A DNA stretch of 64,000 nucleotides from Comamonas sp. (GCF_009360615.1 NZ_SPEY01000042.1:1-64000), one strand, 5' to 3'; shown: positions 27,004-36,760, numbered from the stretch's first letter. Notes: generated from the letters alone by a model not told the origin. A program made the numbers and translations.

Positions 27004-27888
27004 TTAGGTGCGCTTGCTCAGCTTCTTCTTGATCTGCGGAATCACCAGTGCGATCGTCACCAGCACTGCTGTCACCAGGTTCAAGTCCTGGGCCTTCAGG
27101 CCGATGGCATCGATGTTGAGGGCCGCTGCGATGAAGAAGCGGTAGACCACGGCACCCAGTACCACGGCCAGCGTGGCCCAGATGATCTTGCGCGAAGGCA
27201 GGATGGTCTCGCCCACGATCACGGCCGCCAGACCGATGACGATGGTGCCGATGCCCATGGAGATGTCGGAGCCGCCCTGCGTCTGCACGAAAAGTGCGCC
27301 CGCCAGACCGACCAGGCCATTGGAAATCGCCATGCCCAGCAGGATCATGGCGCCGGTGTTCACGCCCTGGGCGCGTGCCATGCGGGCGTTGGAGCCCGTG
27401 GAGCGGATGGCCAGGCCGCGCTCGGTGGCAAAGAACCAGTCCAGCGCCAGCTTGGCCACGATGACGAAGCCGAGCATGATGAGCGGTCGCATCACATAGT
27501 CGTCGATGTTCGCCGGCTGCAGCATGGTGAACAGCGTGGGCTCGTTGATCAGCGGCACGTTGGGGCCGCCCATGATGCGCAGATTCACCGAGTACAGGCC
27601 GATCATCATCAGGATGGAGGCCAGCAGATCCATGATCTTGAGCTTGACGTTGAGCCAGCCCGTGATGAAGCCGGCCACGGCACCTGCAGCCGTGCCGGCC
27701 AGCGTGGCCAGCCAGGGGTTGGTACCGGTGGAAATCAGGATGGCGCAGACCGCACCACCGAGGGGAAAGCTGCCGTCGACCGTCAGGTCGGGGAAACGCA
27801 GCAAGCGAAAGGAGATGAAGACGCCCAGCGCCACCAGGCTGAAGATCAGGCCAATTTCAATGGCACCGAGGATGGAAAATAGAGACAT
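27004..27888 (-). CDS. ABC transporter permease (BPD_transp_2 type)
   Basis: 294 residues with eight or more membrane helices, beginning LGAIEIGLIFSLVALGVFISF and then RFPDLTVDGSFPLGGAV, typical of the permeases paired with PF04392 binding proteins. This class includes streptococcal TrpXYZ tryptophan importers; the substrate here is unknown. It lies between the binding-protein and ATPase genes. Confidence 0.92.
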   Translation of the reverse strand: MSLFSILGAIEIGLIFSLVALGVFISFRLLRFPDLTVDGSFPLGGAVCAILISTGTNPWLATLAGTAAGAVAGFITGWLNVKLKIMDLLASILMMIGLYSVNLRIMGGPNVPLINEPTLFTMLQPANIDDYVMRPLIMLGFVIVAKLALDWFFATERGLAIRSTGSNARMARAQGVNTGAMILLGMAISNGLVGLAGALFVQTQGGSDISMGIGTIVIGLAAVIVGETILPSRKIIWATLAVVLGAVVYRFFIAAALNIDAIGLKAQDLNLVTAVLVTIALVIPQIKKKLSKRT

Positions 27889-28001
27889 AGAGAGAGCGAC
27901 AGGCGCGGCAAACGTCTAAAAAAATCGGCAGGGCCATGTCGCCACGGCACCTGCCGCTGCGCTGGCACGACCGGATGGCGGTGCCGGCGACAGGGGGTGG
28001 A

Positions 28002-28970
28002 TTACTTCACCACGTTAGCGGCGGACTTGATCAGCGCATCGGACAGCTTCACGCCTTGCTTCTCTGCGGCGCCGGGATTCACGAACAGCTCCATCTTGGT
28101 GGAGACCTCGGGCTTGATGTCGCCGGGCTTTTCGCCCTTGAGGATGCGCGCCACCATGCGGCCGGTCTGCTCGCCCAGATCGCGGTAGTTGATGCCGTAG
28201 GCGGCCACGGCGCCGCGCTTGACGGAGTCGGTGTCAGAGGCGACCAGAGGAATCTTGGCGTCCTGGCCCACCTTGACCAGCGATTCGTAGGCGGACACCA
28301 CGTTGTTGTCGGTGTTGGTGTAGATCACATCGACCTTGCCCACCAGCGAGCGTGCGGCGCTGGACACATCCACAGAACGGGGGGCCGCAGCGGTCACCAG
28401 GGTCCAGCCCATCTTGGGCAGCAGCGCCTGCAATTCCTTGACGACCACGGCGGAGTTCGCTTCACCGGGGTTGTAGACCATGCCGATGCGCTTGGCATTG
28501 GGCACGACCTGCTTGACCAGATCCATCTGCTTGTCCAGTGCCAGCAGATCGGACACGCCGGTCACATTGTTCTTGGATGGTTCCCAGCTGGAGACCAGCT
28601 TGGCGGCCACAGGGTCGGTGACGGCAGAGAACACCACGGGCACGGTCTTGGTCGATGCGATCACGGCCTGGGCGGAAGGCGTGGCAATGGCAACGATGGC
28701 ATCGGGCTTGTCACCCACAAACTTGCGGGCGATCTGCGCGGCTGTGCCGGTGTTGCCCTGAGCGCTCTGGTACTGCCACTTCAGGGTCTTGCCCTCTTCG
28801 TAGCCGGCAGCCTTCAGAGCGTCCTTGACGCCGTCGCGCACCGCATCCAGTGCGGGGTGTTCAACAATGGCGGTCACGGCCACGGACTTGGTGTCGGCGG
28901 CATAGGCACCCGACATGGCGGAAATCGCCAGGGCCAGTGCGCCCATGCGGGCCAAGGACAGCTGCTTCAT
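28002..28970 (-). CDS. ABC transporter substrate-binding protein (PF04392)
   Basis: 322 residues with a signal peptide (MKQLSLARMGALALAISAMS, cleavage after AYA). The body matches the ABC_sub_bind family: VAVTAIVEHPALDAVRDGVKDAL, then AIVAIATPSAQAV and VVFSAVTDPVAAKLV. It binds its ligand in the periplasm for the permease encoded 113 bases downstream. Relatives bind tryptophan or tyrosine, but the ligand is not certain. GGAG precedes the start. Confidence 0.92.
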   Translation of the reverse strand: MKQLSLARMGALALAISAMSGAYAADTKSVAVTAIVEHPALDAVRDGVKDALKAAGYEEGKTLKWQYQSAQGNTGTAAQIARKFVGDKPDAIVAIATPSAQAVIASTKTVPVVFSAVTDPVAAKLVSSWEPSKNNVTGVSDLLALDKQMDLVKQVVPNAKRIGMVYNPGEANSAVVVKELQALLPKMGWTLVTAAAPRSVDVSSAARSLVGKVDVIYTNTDNNVVSAYESLVKVGQDAKIPLVASDTDSVKRGAVAAYGINYRDLGEQTGRMVARILKGEKPGDIKPEVSTKMELFVNPGAAEKQGVKLSDALIKSAANVVK

Positions 28971-29424
28971 GTGTATCTCCAGCGTTTGTTGTGTGTTGCA
29001 GGTGAATTAAGACGGCAGTGCTCGATGCGCTTCGCCTCGCGGCAAAGTCTACTGCACCGATCTGGCTGTCTTCGCAAATGAGATAACCTTGTTTATCCCT
29101 ATACGATGATTGCGAAAAAATGGCATGAAAGCTGCGCAAAGCACCATCAAGCGGGCGTTAGGATGTGCAGATGCTGCTGTATGGCGCGCAATATTGCGTT
29201 GAGCAGGCCGGGATTTTTGCTTTTCCCCGCATTTTTCCTGCGTTTGATTTGCCCGGGTCAAGGATATTGAGGCGCCTGCCTGTTTTTTGATCGCTGCGCT
29301 TTCCTGGACGCAGAACAATCTCCAGCGGGCGATTCGCGGCCATGGCCCGGGTCCGAGAATTGTCAGGATGCTGCAAATTTGTGGGCATTTGGCGCGCAGC
29401 GTTGCTAAAAACATTCAGCCCATG
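28971..29424. other. Intergenic stretch upstream of the ABC operon
   Basis: No supported gene. It should hold the promoter of the minus-strand ABC operon. GATAA-N6-TTATC at 29082-29097 is an imperfect palindrome about 112 bases before the start and a possible operator. Confidence 0.4.
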
Positions 29425-29457
29425 AAAAAAGCCTGCGCAGCCGGGGCTGGCGCAGGC
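29425..29457 (-). terminator. Terminator of the ETF-QO gene
   Basis: GCCTGCGC (29431-29438) pairs with GCGCAGGC (29450-29457). Six A residues on the plus strand give the minus-strand T run. Confidence 0.8.
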
Positions 29458-29506
29458 CTTGAGGTGCCGCGTCCGGCGGCGGCAGCCGCCACCGTATCGC
29501 GCAGGC

Positions 29507-31210
29507 TTACATGCCTGAATAGTTGGGGCCGCCTCCGCCTTCCGGCGTGACCCAGACGATGTTCTGCGTCGGGTCCTTGATGTCGCAGGTCTTGCAGTGC
29601 ACGCAGTTCTGCGCATTGATCTGCAGACGCTGTTTGCCGGCATCGGCCTCGTCCTCCACGAATTCGTAGACGCCTGCAGGACAGTAGCGCTGTTCAGGAC
29701 CGGCGAACTTGGTCAGGTTCACGGCGACAGGAACGCTGGCGTCCTTGAGCGTCAGGTGAGCTGGCTGGTTCTCCGCGTGATTGGTGTTGCTGATGAAGAC
29801 ACTGGACAGCCGGTCGAAGGTCAGCTTGCCGTCGGGCTTGGGGTACTCGATGGGGGTGCACTCGGCAGCGGGCTTCAGATAGGCGTGGTCGGGCTTGTTG
29901 CGATGCAGCGTCCAGGGAATGTTGCCACGCAGCACAAACTGCTCAAGCCCGTTCATCACGGTGGCGGTGGTCAAACCCTTCTTGAACCAGGCCTTGAAGT
30001 TGCGCGCCTTCCACAGCTCTTCGTAGAGCCAGCTGTTTTCGAATGCATAGGTGTAGGCCGTCAGCTCGTCGCCCTGGCGACCCGCCACGATGGCGGCATA
30101 GGCGGCCTCCGCAGCCAGCATGCCGGTCTTGATCGCGGCATGGCTGCCCTTGATGCGGCTGACATTGAGGAAGCCGGCCTCGCATCCCACCAGCGCGCCG
30201 CCGGGAAAGACAAAGCGGGGCAGGCTGGAGATGCCGCCGGCCGTGATGGCCCGGGCACCATAGCTGATGCGCTTGCCGGGCTTGATGCCCTTGGCTTCGT
30301 CGCCTTCCAGGTAGTAGCGGATGTTGGGATGGGTCTTCCAGCGCTGCATCTCCTCGAAAGGCGACAGATACGGATTGGAGTAGTCCAGGCCGGTGATGAA
30401 ACCCAGGGTGACCAGATTGTCCTCGAGGTGATAGAGGAAGGCACCCCCGTAGGTGTCGCTCTTCATGGGCCAGCCGGCGGTGTGCAGCACCATGCCGGGT
30501 TTGTGACGCTGGGGGTCGATCTCCCAGAGTTCCTTGACGCCGATGCCGTAGGTCTGAGGATCGCGGTTGGCATCCAGCGAGTACCTGGCGATGACCTGCT
30601 TGCCCAGGTGGCCGCGAGCGCCTTCTGCAAAGATGGTGTACTTGCCGTGCAGTTCCATGCCCAGCTGGAAGTCGCCCGTAGGCTCGCCTTCCTTGCTGAT
30701 GCCCATGTTGCCGGTGGCCACGCCCTTGACGGAGCCGTCTTCGTTGTAGAGCACTTCGGCGGCCGTGAAGCCGGGGAAGATTTCCACGCCCAGGGATTCG
30801 GCCTGCTCCGCCAGCCACTTGGTGACAAAGCCCAGGCGAACGATGTAGTTGCCTTCGTTGTGGAAGCACTTGGGCAGCAGCCAGTTGGGCGTGCGCAGCG
30901 AGCTTTTCTCGCCGAGAAAGACCATGGCGTCTTCGGTCACCGGCTGGTTCAGCGGTGCGCCTTTTTCCTTCCAGTCGGGGATCAGCTCGGTCAGCGCGCG
31001 GGGATCCATGATGGCACCGGAGAGGGTGTGCGCGCCGGGCTCAGAGCCTTTCTCCAGAACGACGACGGAAACATCCTGACCTTTTTCGGCCGCCAGCTGC
31101 TTGAGGCGAATGGCAGTGGCCAGACCACCGGGGCCTCCACCCACCACGACCACGTCATATTCCATGGCCTCTCGCGGGCCGTACTGGGCCAGGATCTCTT
31201 CGTTTGTCAT
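29507..31210 (-). CDS. Electron transfer flavoprotein-ubiquinone oxidoreductase
   Basis: Passes electrons from ETF (fatty-acid and amino-acid oxidation) to ubiquinone at the membrane. 567 residues, the family length. FAD-binding motif YDVVVVGGGPGGLATAIRL lies near residue 19. The C-terminal 4Fe-4S domain has cysteines in RYCPAGVYEF and NCVHCKTCDIKDPTQNI. The start at 31210 (MTNEEILAQYGPREAMEYD) is the family start; 76 in-frame codons upstream are excluded. It is monocistronic, with a terminator downstream. Confidence 0.96.
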   Translation of the reverse strand: MTNEEILAQYGPREAMEYDVVVVGGGPGGLATAIRLKQLAAEKGQDVSVVVLEKGSEPGAHTLSGAIMDPRALTELIPDWKEKGAPLNQPVTEDAMVFLGEKSSLRTPNWLLPKCFHNEGNYIVRLGFVTKWLAEQAESLGVEIFPGFTAAEVLYNEDGSVKGVATGNMGISKEGEPTGDFQLGMELHGKYTIFAEGARGHLGKQVIARYSLDANRDPQTYGIGVKELWEIDPQRHKPGMVLHTAGWPMKSDTYGGAFLYHLEDNLVTLGFITGLDYSNPYLSPFEEMQRWKTHPNIRYYLEGDEAKGIKPGKRISYGARAITAGGISSLPRFVFPGGALVGCEAGFLNVSRIKGSHAAIKTGMLAAEAAYAAIVAGRQGDELTAYTYAFENSWLYEELWKARNFKAWFKKGLTTATVMNGLEQFVLRGNIPWTLHRNKPDHAYLKPAAECTPIEYPKPDGKLTFDRLSSVFISNTNHAENQPAHLTLKDASVPVAVNLTKFAGPEQRYCPAGVYEFVEDEADAGKQRLQINAQNCVHCKTCDIKDPTQNIVWVTPEGGGGPNYSGM

Positions 31211-31471
31211 CGGGAAAGTCTCGCTTGATATTGGATTGGAAAAACCGGCATGCGCGGCCTTGGCAGGTGCGTCTGCAAAAAACCACGATGCGGGCGATTC
31301 TATGCTGACAGTCCGGCACGACCGTGCAGATTTGGCGACAGCGTAGCAGACGGTGTTGCGGCAAAGTCCATAGGCTAGTGCTCGCCCCAGGGCACGCCAT
31401 CCCTCAAAGAAACTAGAACAAGGGGATGAGGAGGCCATTGCCCACCGCTTTCAATCAGGAGACACCACGGC

Positions 31472-31894
31472 ATGAGAATCGAGTTGCCAGAGCAAAAGAA
31501 GCAGGTCCACGAAATGCGTTTTTCCGTGCGCTGGGGTGATATGGACGCCATGGGCCATGTCAACAATGCACAGTATTTCCGATACCTGGAAACTGCCCGC
31601 ATCGACTGGATGCGCGGCATGGGGCTGAATCCGGATCCCGCCGGACAGGGTCCGGTCATCGTCAACGCGTTCTGCAATTTCTATCAGCAGCTTGCCTATC
31701 CTGATGAAGTACTGCTCAGGATGTTTGTCAGCGACCCTGCTCGAACCACCTTCGAGACCTGGGCCACCATGGAGCGTGTGGCGCAGCCAGGAGTGATTTG
31801 CGCCGCCGGTGGAGGCACGGTGATCTGGGTGGATTTCCCGCGGCAGAAAGCTGCAGCGCTGCCGGACTGGGTTCGTGCCGCAGTGACGGCCTGA
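31472..31894 (+). CDS. Acyl-CoA thioesterase, 4-hydroxybenzoyl-CoA type
   Basis: A 140-residue hotdog-fold protein. VRWGDMDAMGHVNNAQYFRYLE holds the catalytic aspartate of this thioesterase class (D in MDAMGHVNN). It probably hydrolyses short or aromatic acyl-CoA esters; the substrate is unknown. The ribosome site is AGGAGA. It is divergent from the ETF-QO gene, and the dctA control region begins within ten bases of its stop. Confidence 0.9.
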   Translation: MRIELPEQKKQVHEMRFSVRWGDMDAMGHVNNAQYFRYLETARIDWMRGMGLNPDPAGQGPVIVNAFCNFYQQLAYPDEVLLRMFVSDPARTTFETWATMERVAQPGVICAAGGGTVIWVDFPRQKAAALPDWVRAAVTA

Positions 31895-31900
31895 GTTTTG

Positions 31901-31977
31901 TTCGGAATTCCGTATACCTTCTCCAGAGATGTTCGGAAATCCGATGCAGGTTATGCAGAAAAGTATCCGGAATATCC
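31901..31977 (+). promoter_or_regulatory. Three dyad sites upstream of dctA (probable activator sites)
   Basis: CGGAATTCCG (31903-31912) and CGGAAATCCG (31934-31943) are 31 bases apart, about three helix turns. A looser copy, TATCCGGAATATCC, lies at 31964-31977. The form CGGAWWTCCG resembles DctD-type upstream activator sites. They precede the sigma-54 promoter at 32009. Confidence 0.6.
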
Positions 31978-32008
31978 AAAAATCAAAGACTTGGCATGGA
32001 TGGACTGG

Positions 32009-32026
32009 CTGGCACGGTATGTGCTT
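32009..32026 (+). promoter_or_regulatory. Sigma-54 promoter of dctA
   Basis: CTGGCACGGTATGTGCTT has the -24 GG and -12 GC exactly ten bases apart and differs from the consensus TTGCW only in its first base. It is about 180 bases before the dctA start and faces it. Confidence 0.7.
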
Positions 32027-32203
32027 AAAGGACGACACGCTGCTTCACCGCAGCTGACCAAGTGAGACTGGGGCTGGACCTGGCCGACGAAACCTCGTTT
32101 TCGTCGACAGGCCGTCTCGGTTTGTTGTCACTGCCAGAACCTGTGGCCAGCACGGCCCGGATTCCGGCAGCGGCTCAAACAACGCATACCAAGATTCCAA
32201 AAA

Positions 32204-33493
32204 ATGAAATCCAATCGCCTGACCATCATGGTTCTGCTGGCCATGGTTCTGGGTGTGGTCGTGGGCTACCTCGTCCACGCCAACGCCGCGACACCGGAGA
32301 CTGCCAAAGACATTGCCGGCTATTTCGGCATCCTCACCGACATATTCCTGCGCATGATCAAGATGATCATTGCGCCCCTGGTGTTTGCCACGCTGGTGGC
32401 AGGCCTGGCCAACATGGGCGATGCAGGCTCCGTGGGGCGCGTGGGGGGCCGTGCGCTGGGCTGGTTTGTCGCGGCGTCGTTCTGCTCGCTGTTTCTGGGC
32501 CTGGTTTTTGCCAATGTGCTGCAGCCGGGTCACGGCCTGACCGTGGAGTTGCCCACGAATGCCGAGAGCCTGGGTCTGAAGACCGGCGCGTTGAATTTCA
32601 AGGATTTCATCACCCATGTCTTCCCCAAGAACATCTTCGAGGCCATGGCCACCAATGAGGTGCTGCAGATCCTGGTGTTTGCGCTGTTCTTCGGCATTGC
32701 ACTGGGCTACCTGAACCATCAGAAAAAGCACATGCTGGTCGATCTGATGGAAGAGACCTCGCATGTCATGCTGCGCGTGACCGAATACGTGATGCGCTTC
32801 GCGCCCGTGGGCGTGTTCGGCTCCGTGGCCGGCACCATCGCCACCCACGGACTGGGCATGCTGATGGTGTTCGGCAAATTCCTGCTGGGCTTCTATATTG
32901 CGCTTGCCGCGCTGTGGGTGCTGCTCATCGGCGCCGGCTATCTGGTGCTGGGCAAGGACATCTTCCGTCTGCTGTCGCTGATTCGCGGTCCGGTGCTGGT
33001 GGGATTTTTCACGGCCAGCAGCGAATCGACGCTGCCCAAGCTCATGGAGCAGCTTGAAAAATTCGGCATCAAGCCGCGCATCACCGGTTTCGTGCTGCCT
33101 CTGGGTTACTCGTTCAACCTCGATGGCTCCATGATCTACACCACCTTCCTGGCGATCTTCATCTCTCAGGCCTATGGCATCGAGATGTCGCTGACGGCTC
33201 AGCTGACCATGCTGATGGTGCTGATGATCTCCAGCAAGGGCATTGCCGGCGTGCCTCGCGCCTCGCTGGTGGTGGTGGCCGCCGTGCTGCCCATGTTCGG
33301 TTTGCCGGAAGCCGGCATCCTGCTGATCCTGGGCATCGACCACTTCCTCGACATGGGGCGCACTCTGACCAATGTACTGGGCAACGCCATTGCCACGGCC
33401 GTGGTGGCCAAATGGGAAGGCGATGAGGCGCCGGAGTCCTCTGCATGCCCGGCAGCCCAGCCCTTGATGATGGCCGAGGCTGCTCGCGCCTGA
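32204..33493 (+). CDS. dctA: C4-dicarboxylate/amino acid:cation symporter (DAACS family)
   Basis: 429 residues with about eight membrane helices and two re-entrant loops, as in DctA/GltP. FLRMIKMIIAPLVFATLVAGLA and the substrate-binding serine-rich loop FTASSESTLPKLME are seen. GYSFNLDGSMIY matches the NxDG-type motif of the family. It should take up succinate, fumarate, malate or a related dicarboxylate or glutamate with cations. The downstream kinase and sigma-54 activator support the dct assignment, so I use dctA, but GltP-like substrates remain possible. Confidence 0.88.
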   Translation: MKSNRLTIMVLLAMVLGVVVGYLVHANAATPETAKDIAGYFGILTDIFLRMIKMIIAPLVFATLVAGLANMGDAGSVGRVGGRALGWFVAASFCSLFLGLVFANVLQPGHGLTVELPTNAESLGLKTGALNFKDFITHVFPKNIFEAMATNEVLQILVFALFFGIALGYLNHQKKHMLVDLMEETSHVMLRVTEYVMRFAPVGVFGSVAGTIATHGLGMLMVFGKFLLGFYIALAALWVLLIGAGYLVLGKDIFRLLSLIRGPVLVGFFTASSESTLPKLMEQLEKFGIKPRITGFVLPLGYSFNLDGSMIYTTFLAIFISQAYGIEMSLTAQLTMLMVLMISSKGIAGVPRASLVVVAAVLPMFGLPEAGILLILGIDHFLDMGRTLTNVLGNAIATAVVAKWEGDEAPESSACPAAQPLMMAEAARA

Positions 33494-33549
33494 ACCTGAT
33501 CGCTCCCTTGCCCGGCCTCCTGCCTCCAGCGGTGCTGGGCGCTGCTAAC

Positions 33550-35424
33550 ATGGTCCGCACCATGCTAGCTGTCCTGCCCCCTCGCCTGCGCGCCGCTTTG
33601 CTGATCCTGCTGTGGCTGGCCGCAAGCAGCCTGGGCGGCTGGCTGGGCTATCAGGGTTTTGTCCGGATAGGTCTCGAAACCGTGGCGGCTGCCGGCAACA
33701 ACCGCCTCGATCTCTATGCCGCCAGCCTTCGGCGCGAGATCGACAAATTCGCCTTTCTGCCCGATGTGGTGGCGCTGCAGCCCGAGATATTGTCCCTGCT
33801 GAAATCGCCCGGCGACGAAGCGCTGCAGGTTCGCGCCAATCGCTATCTCGAGGAGCTGAGCCGGCGCGCAGGCACGCTCAGCGTCTACATGCTGGATCAC
33901 GAAGGCCATGTGCTGGCCGCCAGCAACTGGCGCCGCCCCGACAGTTTTGTGGGTGAGAATCTCGGCTTCAGGCCCTACGTCCAGCAGGCGCTCAAAGAAG
34001 GGCGTGGGCGATACTTCGGTGTAGGTACTACGCGCGGCGAGCCTGGCTATTACCTGACCACGACCTTGGGGCAGGGCGAGCTGCATGGCGTGGTGGTGGT
34101 CAAGGTCGGGCTGGCGCAGCTCGAGCAGTCCTGGGCCAGCGCAGAGTCGCCGGTCGTGGTCAGCGACGAGAACACCGTGGTCATCCTCAGCAACGTCCCC
34201 GCCTGGCGCTTTGCCACCTTGCAGCCGCTGGATGAGGCAAGACGCGCCGAGCTGGAAGCTTCACAGAAGTACAACCGGCTGACCCTGAGGTCGCTGAGCT
34301 GGAGGGGTGCGAGCGGGGTCACAGGGATCCGGCAGGTCAGCATTCCAGATCCCAAGGACGCTGCGGCAGGCCCGAGTGCCGGCCGCTTTCTGGCGCAGTC
34401 GAGGCCGATGGCAGGCACGCCCTGGCAGATCACCGTGCTTTCTCCGCTTACTGTGGCCTTGCAGCTGGCGGCAAGCCGCGCCTGGGTTACGGGGGTGTTG
34501 ATCGCGCTGATGCTCTTGTTCGCGGCGTTGCTCTATCAGCGACGCAGACATGTGCGCGAGCAATTGGCGGCCCAGCAGGCTCTGAAGCAGGCCAACGAAG
34601 CGCTGGAGCACAAGGTGCAGCAACGCACGGCCGATCTTCAGAATGCCAATCGTGCGCTTCAGCAGGAGGTGGTGGAACGCATGCAGGCCGAGACCACACT
34701 GCGCGCGGCGCAGGATGAGCTGGTGCAGGCAGGCAAGCTGGCCGTCATCGGTCAGCTCTCCACGGAGGTGGCCCACGAGCTGAATCAGCCCCTGGCGGCC
34801 CTGCGGGCGCTGGCCGGCAACAGCCTGCGCTTTCTGGAGCGCGGTCAGGGGGAGATGGTGCAAAGCAATCTGCAGCGCATGGTCGAGCTGACCGAGCGCA
34901 TGGGCGGAATTACCGGACAGTTGCGCAACTTTGCACGCAAGTCTGCGGGCCAGCCGGCATCGGTCGAACTGGCCAGGGTGATCGATGGCGCACTGACCCT
35001 GCTGGAGCCGCGCATTGCCCAGAGTGGCGTCATGATCGTGCGACAACCCTCGGATCTCGCACTCAGCGCCTGGTGCGATGCCAATCGTGTGCAACAGATC
35101 CTGGTCAATCTGCTGAGCAATGCGCTGGACGCCGTGCAGGGCGGCAGCACGCGGTGCGTGGAAATCGCCTGCAACCGGTCCGGTGCCTGGGCGCAGATCA
35201 CGGTACGCGATCATGGCCCAGGCCTCAGCGAGCAGGTTCAGGCGCGGCTGTTCGAGCCCTTTTTCACCACCAAGCCCGAGGGGCAGGGACTGGGTCTGGG
35301 CCTGCCGCTGTCGGCGGAGATTGCCCATGCCGCAGGTGGCAGCCTGAGTGGTGGCAACCATCCGGAAGGCGGGGCCATCTTCACGCTGAGCCTGCCCTTG
35401 GTGGATACTCGGCCGCTGTCCTGA
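33550..35424 (+). CDS. dctB: DctB-like sensor histidine kinase
   Basis: 624 residues. A first membrane helix (about 15-36) and a second (about 318-340) enclose a long periplasmic sensor of the double-PAS (dCache) type found in DctB. After a coiled-coil linker come the H-box EVAHELNQPLAAL, N-box NLLSNALDA, and G-boxes DHGPGLS and GQGLGLGL. It senses C4-dicarboxylates and phosphorylates the regulator encoded next. ATG at 33550 was chosen because the upstream part of the frame overlaps dctA; ATG at 33562 is an alternative. Confidence 0.88.
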   Translation: MVRTMLAVLPPRLRAALLILLWLAASSLGGWLGYQGFVRIGLETVAAAGNNRLDLYAASLRREIDKFAFLPDVVALQPEILSLLKSPGDEALQVRANRYLEELSRRAGTLSVYMLDHEGHVLAASNWRRPDSFVGENLGFRPYVQQALKEGRGRYFGVGTTRGEPGYYLTTTLGQGELHGVVVVKVGLAQLEQSWASAESPVVVSDENTVVILSNVPAWRFATLQPLDEARRAELEASQKYNRLTLRSLSWRGASGVTGIRQVSIPDPKDAAAGPSAGRFLAQSRPMAGTPWQITVLSPLTVALQLAASRAWVTGVLIALMLLFAALLYQRRRHVREQLAAQQALKQANEALEHKVQQRTADLQNANRALQQEVVERMQAETTLRAAQDELVQAGKLAVIGQLSTEVAHELNQPLAALRALAGNSLRFLERGQGEMVQSNLQRMVELTERMGGITGQLRNFARKSAGQPASVELARVIDGALTLLEPRIAQSGVMIVRQPSDLALSAWCDANRVQQILVNLLSNALDAVQGGSTRCVEIACNRSGAWAQITVRDHGPGLSEQVQARLFEPFFTTKPEGQGLGLGLPLSAEIAHAAGGSLSGGNHPEGGAIFTLSLPLVDTRPLS

Positions 35425-35437
35425 TTGCACGCCGCCC

Positions 35438-36760
35438 ATGAACCCTTTCCTCCAAGTCCTGATCGTTGAAGACGATGCCGATGTCGCCATGGCCTGCGAG
35501 CAGACCATGCGCCTCGAAGGCCTGGACTGTGTCTGTGTGAGCAGTGCCGAGCAGGCACAGAAGCGCCTTTCGACGGATTTCGCCGGCGTGGTGGTCAGCG
35601 ATATCCGCTTGCCGCAGATGAGCGGGCTGGAGCTGCTGGCGGCCATTCGCGCTCTGGACCCTGAACTGCCTGTGATTCTCATCACCGGTCATGGCGATAT
35701 CTCCATGGCCGTGCAGGCCATGAAGGATGGCGCGGACGATTTTCTGGAGAAGCCGTTTGCCCCCGAACGTCTGGTGGAGAGCGTGGGACGTGCGCTGGAG
35801 CGTCGGCGCCTAGTGCTGGAGGTGCGCAGCCTGCGCCAGCAACTGCAGAGCCGGGATGTGTTGCAGCACCAGCTGCTGGGGCGCTCGCTGCCCATGCAGC
35901 TGCTGCGCAGCACCTTGCAGAGCCTTGCGGCCAGTGAGGCCGATGTGCTGATCTGGGGGGAAACCGGCACCGGCAAGGAAAGAGTCGCGCGCAGCCTGCA
36001 CGAGTCCAGCCGGCGCAAAAGCGGCAATTTCGTCGCCATCAACTGCGGCGGCTTGCCGGAGACCCTGTTTGACAGCGAAATGTTCGGCAGCGAGGCCGGA
36101 GCCTTCACCGGTGCAGGCAAGAAGCGCATCGGCAAGATCGAGCATGCCAGCGGCGGCACGCTGTTTCTCGACGAGATCGAAAGCATGCCACTGGCCATGC
36201 AGGCCAAACTGCTGCGCGTGTTGCAGGAGCGGGTGCTGGAGCGCCTGGGATCGAACACGCTCATTCCCGTGGACTGCCGTGTGATTGCTGCCACCAAGGT
36301 GGATTTGCTGGAACTCAGTCGCCAGGGCCTGTTTCGTTCCGATCTCTACTACCGTCTCAATGTGGCGACCGTGAACCTGCCCCCGCTGCGCGAGCGCCGT
36401 GAGGACGTTGCACTGCTGTTCGAGCATTTTGCGCTGCAGGCGGCGGCCCGCCACCAGCGCCCCGTGGCCGAGCTGACACCGCAGCGTCTTCAGACCTTGC
36501 TGGCCCACGACTGGCCCGGCAATGTGCGCGAGCTGCGCAACGCGGCCGAGCGGATCACGCTGGGGCTGGATGCCGGCATATCCCCACCCGGCGCCGCGCC
36601 CGGGGCTGCTGCTTCGCTGGCATCGACCATGGAGTCCATAGAGCGCTCCCTGATTTCCGAAGCCCTGCGCAACAACGAAGGCAATCTGACGCGTACGGCG
36701 CAGGCGCTGCATACGCCGAAGACCACACTGCACGACAAGATTCGCAAGTACGGGCTTTGA
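35438..36760 (+). CDS. dctD: DctD-like sigma-54-dependent response regulator
   Basis: 440 residues: receiver domain with phospho-acceptor Asp55 (VVVSDIRLP), AAA+ domain with Walker A GETGTGKE (174-181) and the sigma-54 contact loop GAFTGA (221-226), and a Fis-type helix-turn-helix at the C-terminus (NLTRTAQALHTPKTTLHDK). All parts needed to activate a sigma-54 promoter are present. It starts 13 bases after the kinase gene. The likely target is the sigma-54 promoter before dctA in this window. Confidence 0.92.
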   Translation: MNPFLQVLIVEDDADVAMACEQTMRLEGLDCVCVSSAEQAQKRLSTDFAGVVVSDIRLPQMSGLELLAAIRALDPELPVILITGHGDISMAVQAMKDGADDFLEKPFAPERLVESVGRALERRRLVLEVRSLRQQLQSRDVLQHQLLGRSLPMQLLRSTLQSLAASEADVLIWGETGTGKERVARSLHESSRRKSGNFVAINCGGLPETLFDSEMFGSEAGAFTGAGKKRIGKIEHASGGTLFLDEIESMPLAMQAKLLRVLQERVLERLGSNTLIPVDCRVIAATKVDLLELSRQGLFRSDLYYRLNVATVNLPPLRERREDVALLFEHFALQAAARHQRPVAELTPQRLQTLLAHDWPGNVRELRNAAERITLGLDAGISPPGAAPGAAASLASTMESIERSLISEALRNNEGNLTRTAQALHTPKTTLHDKIRKYGL

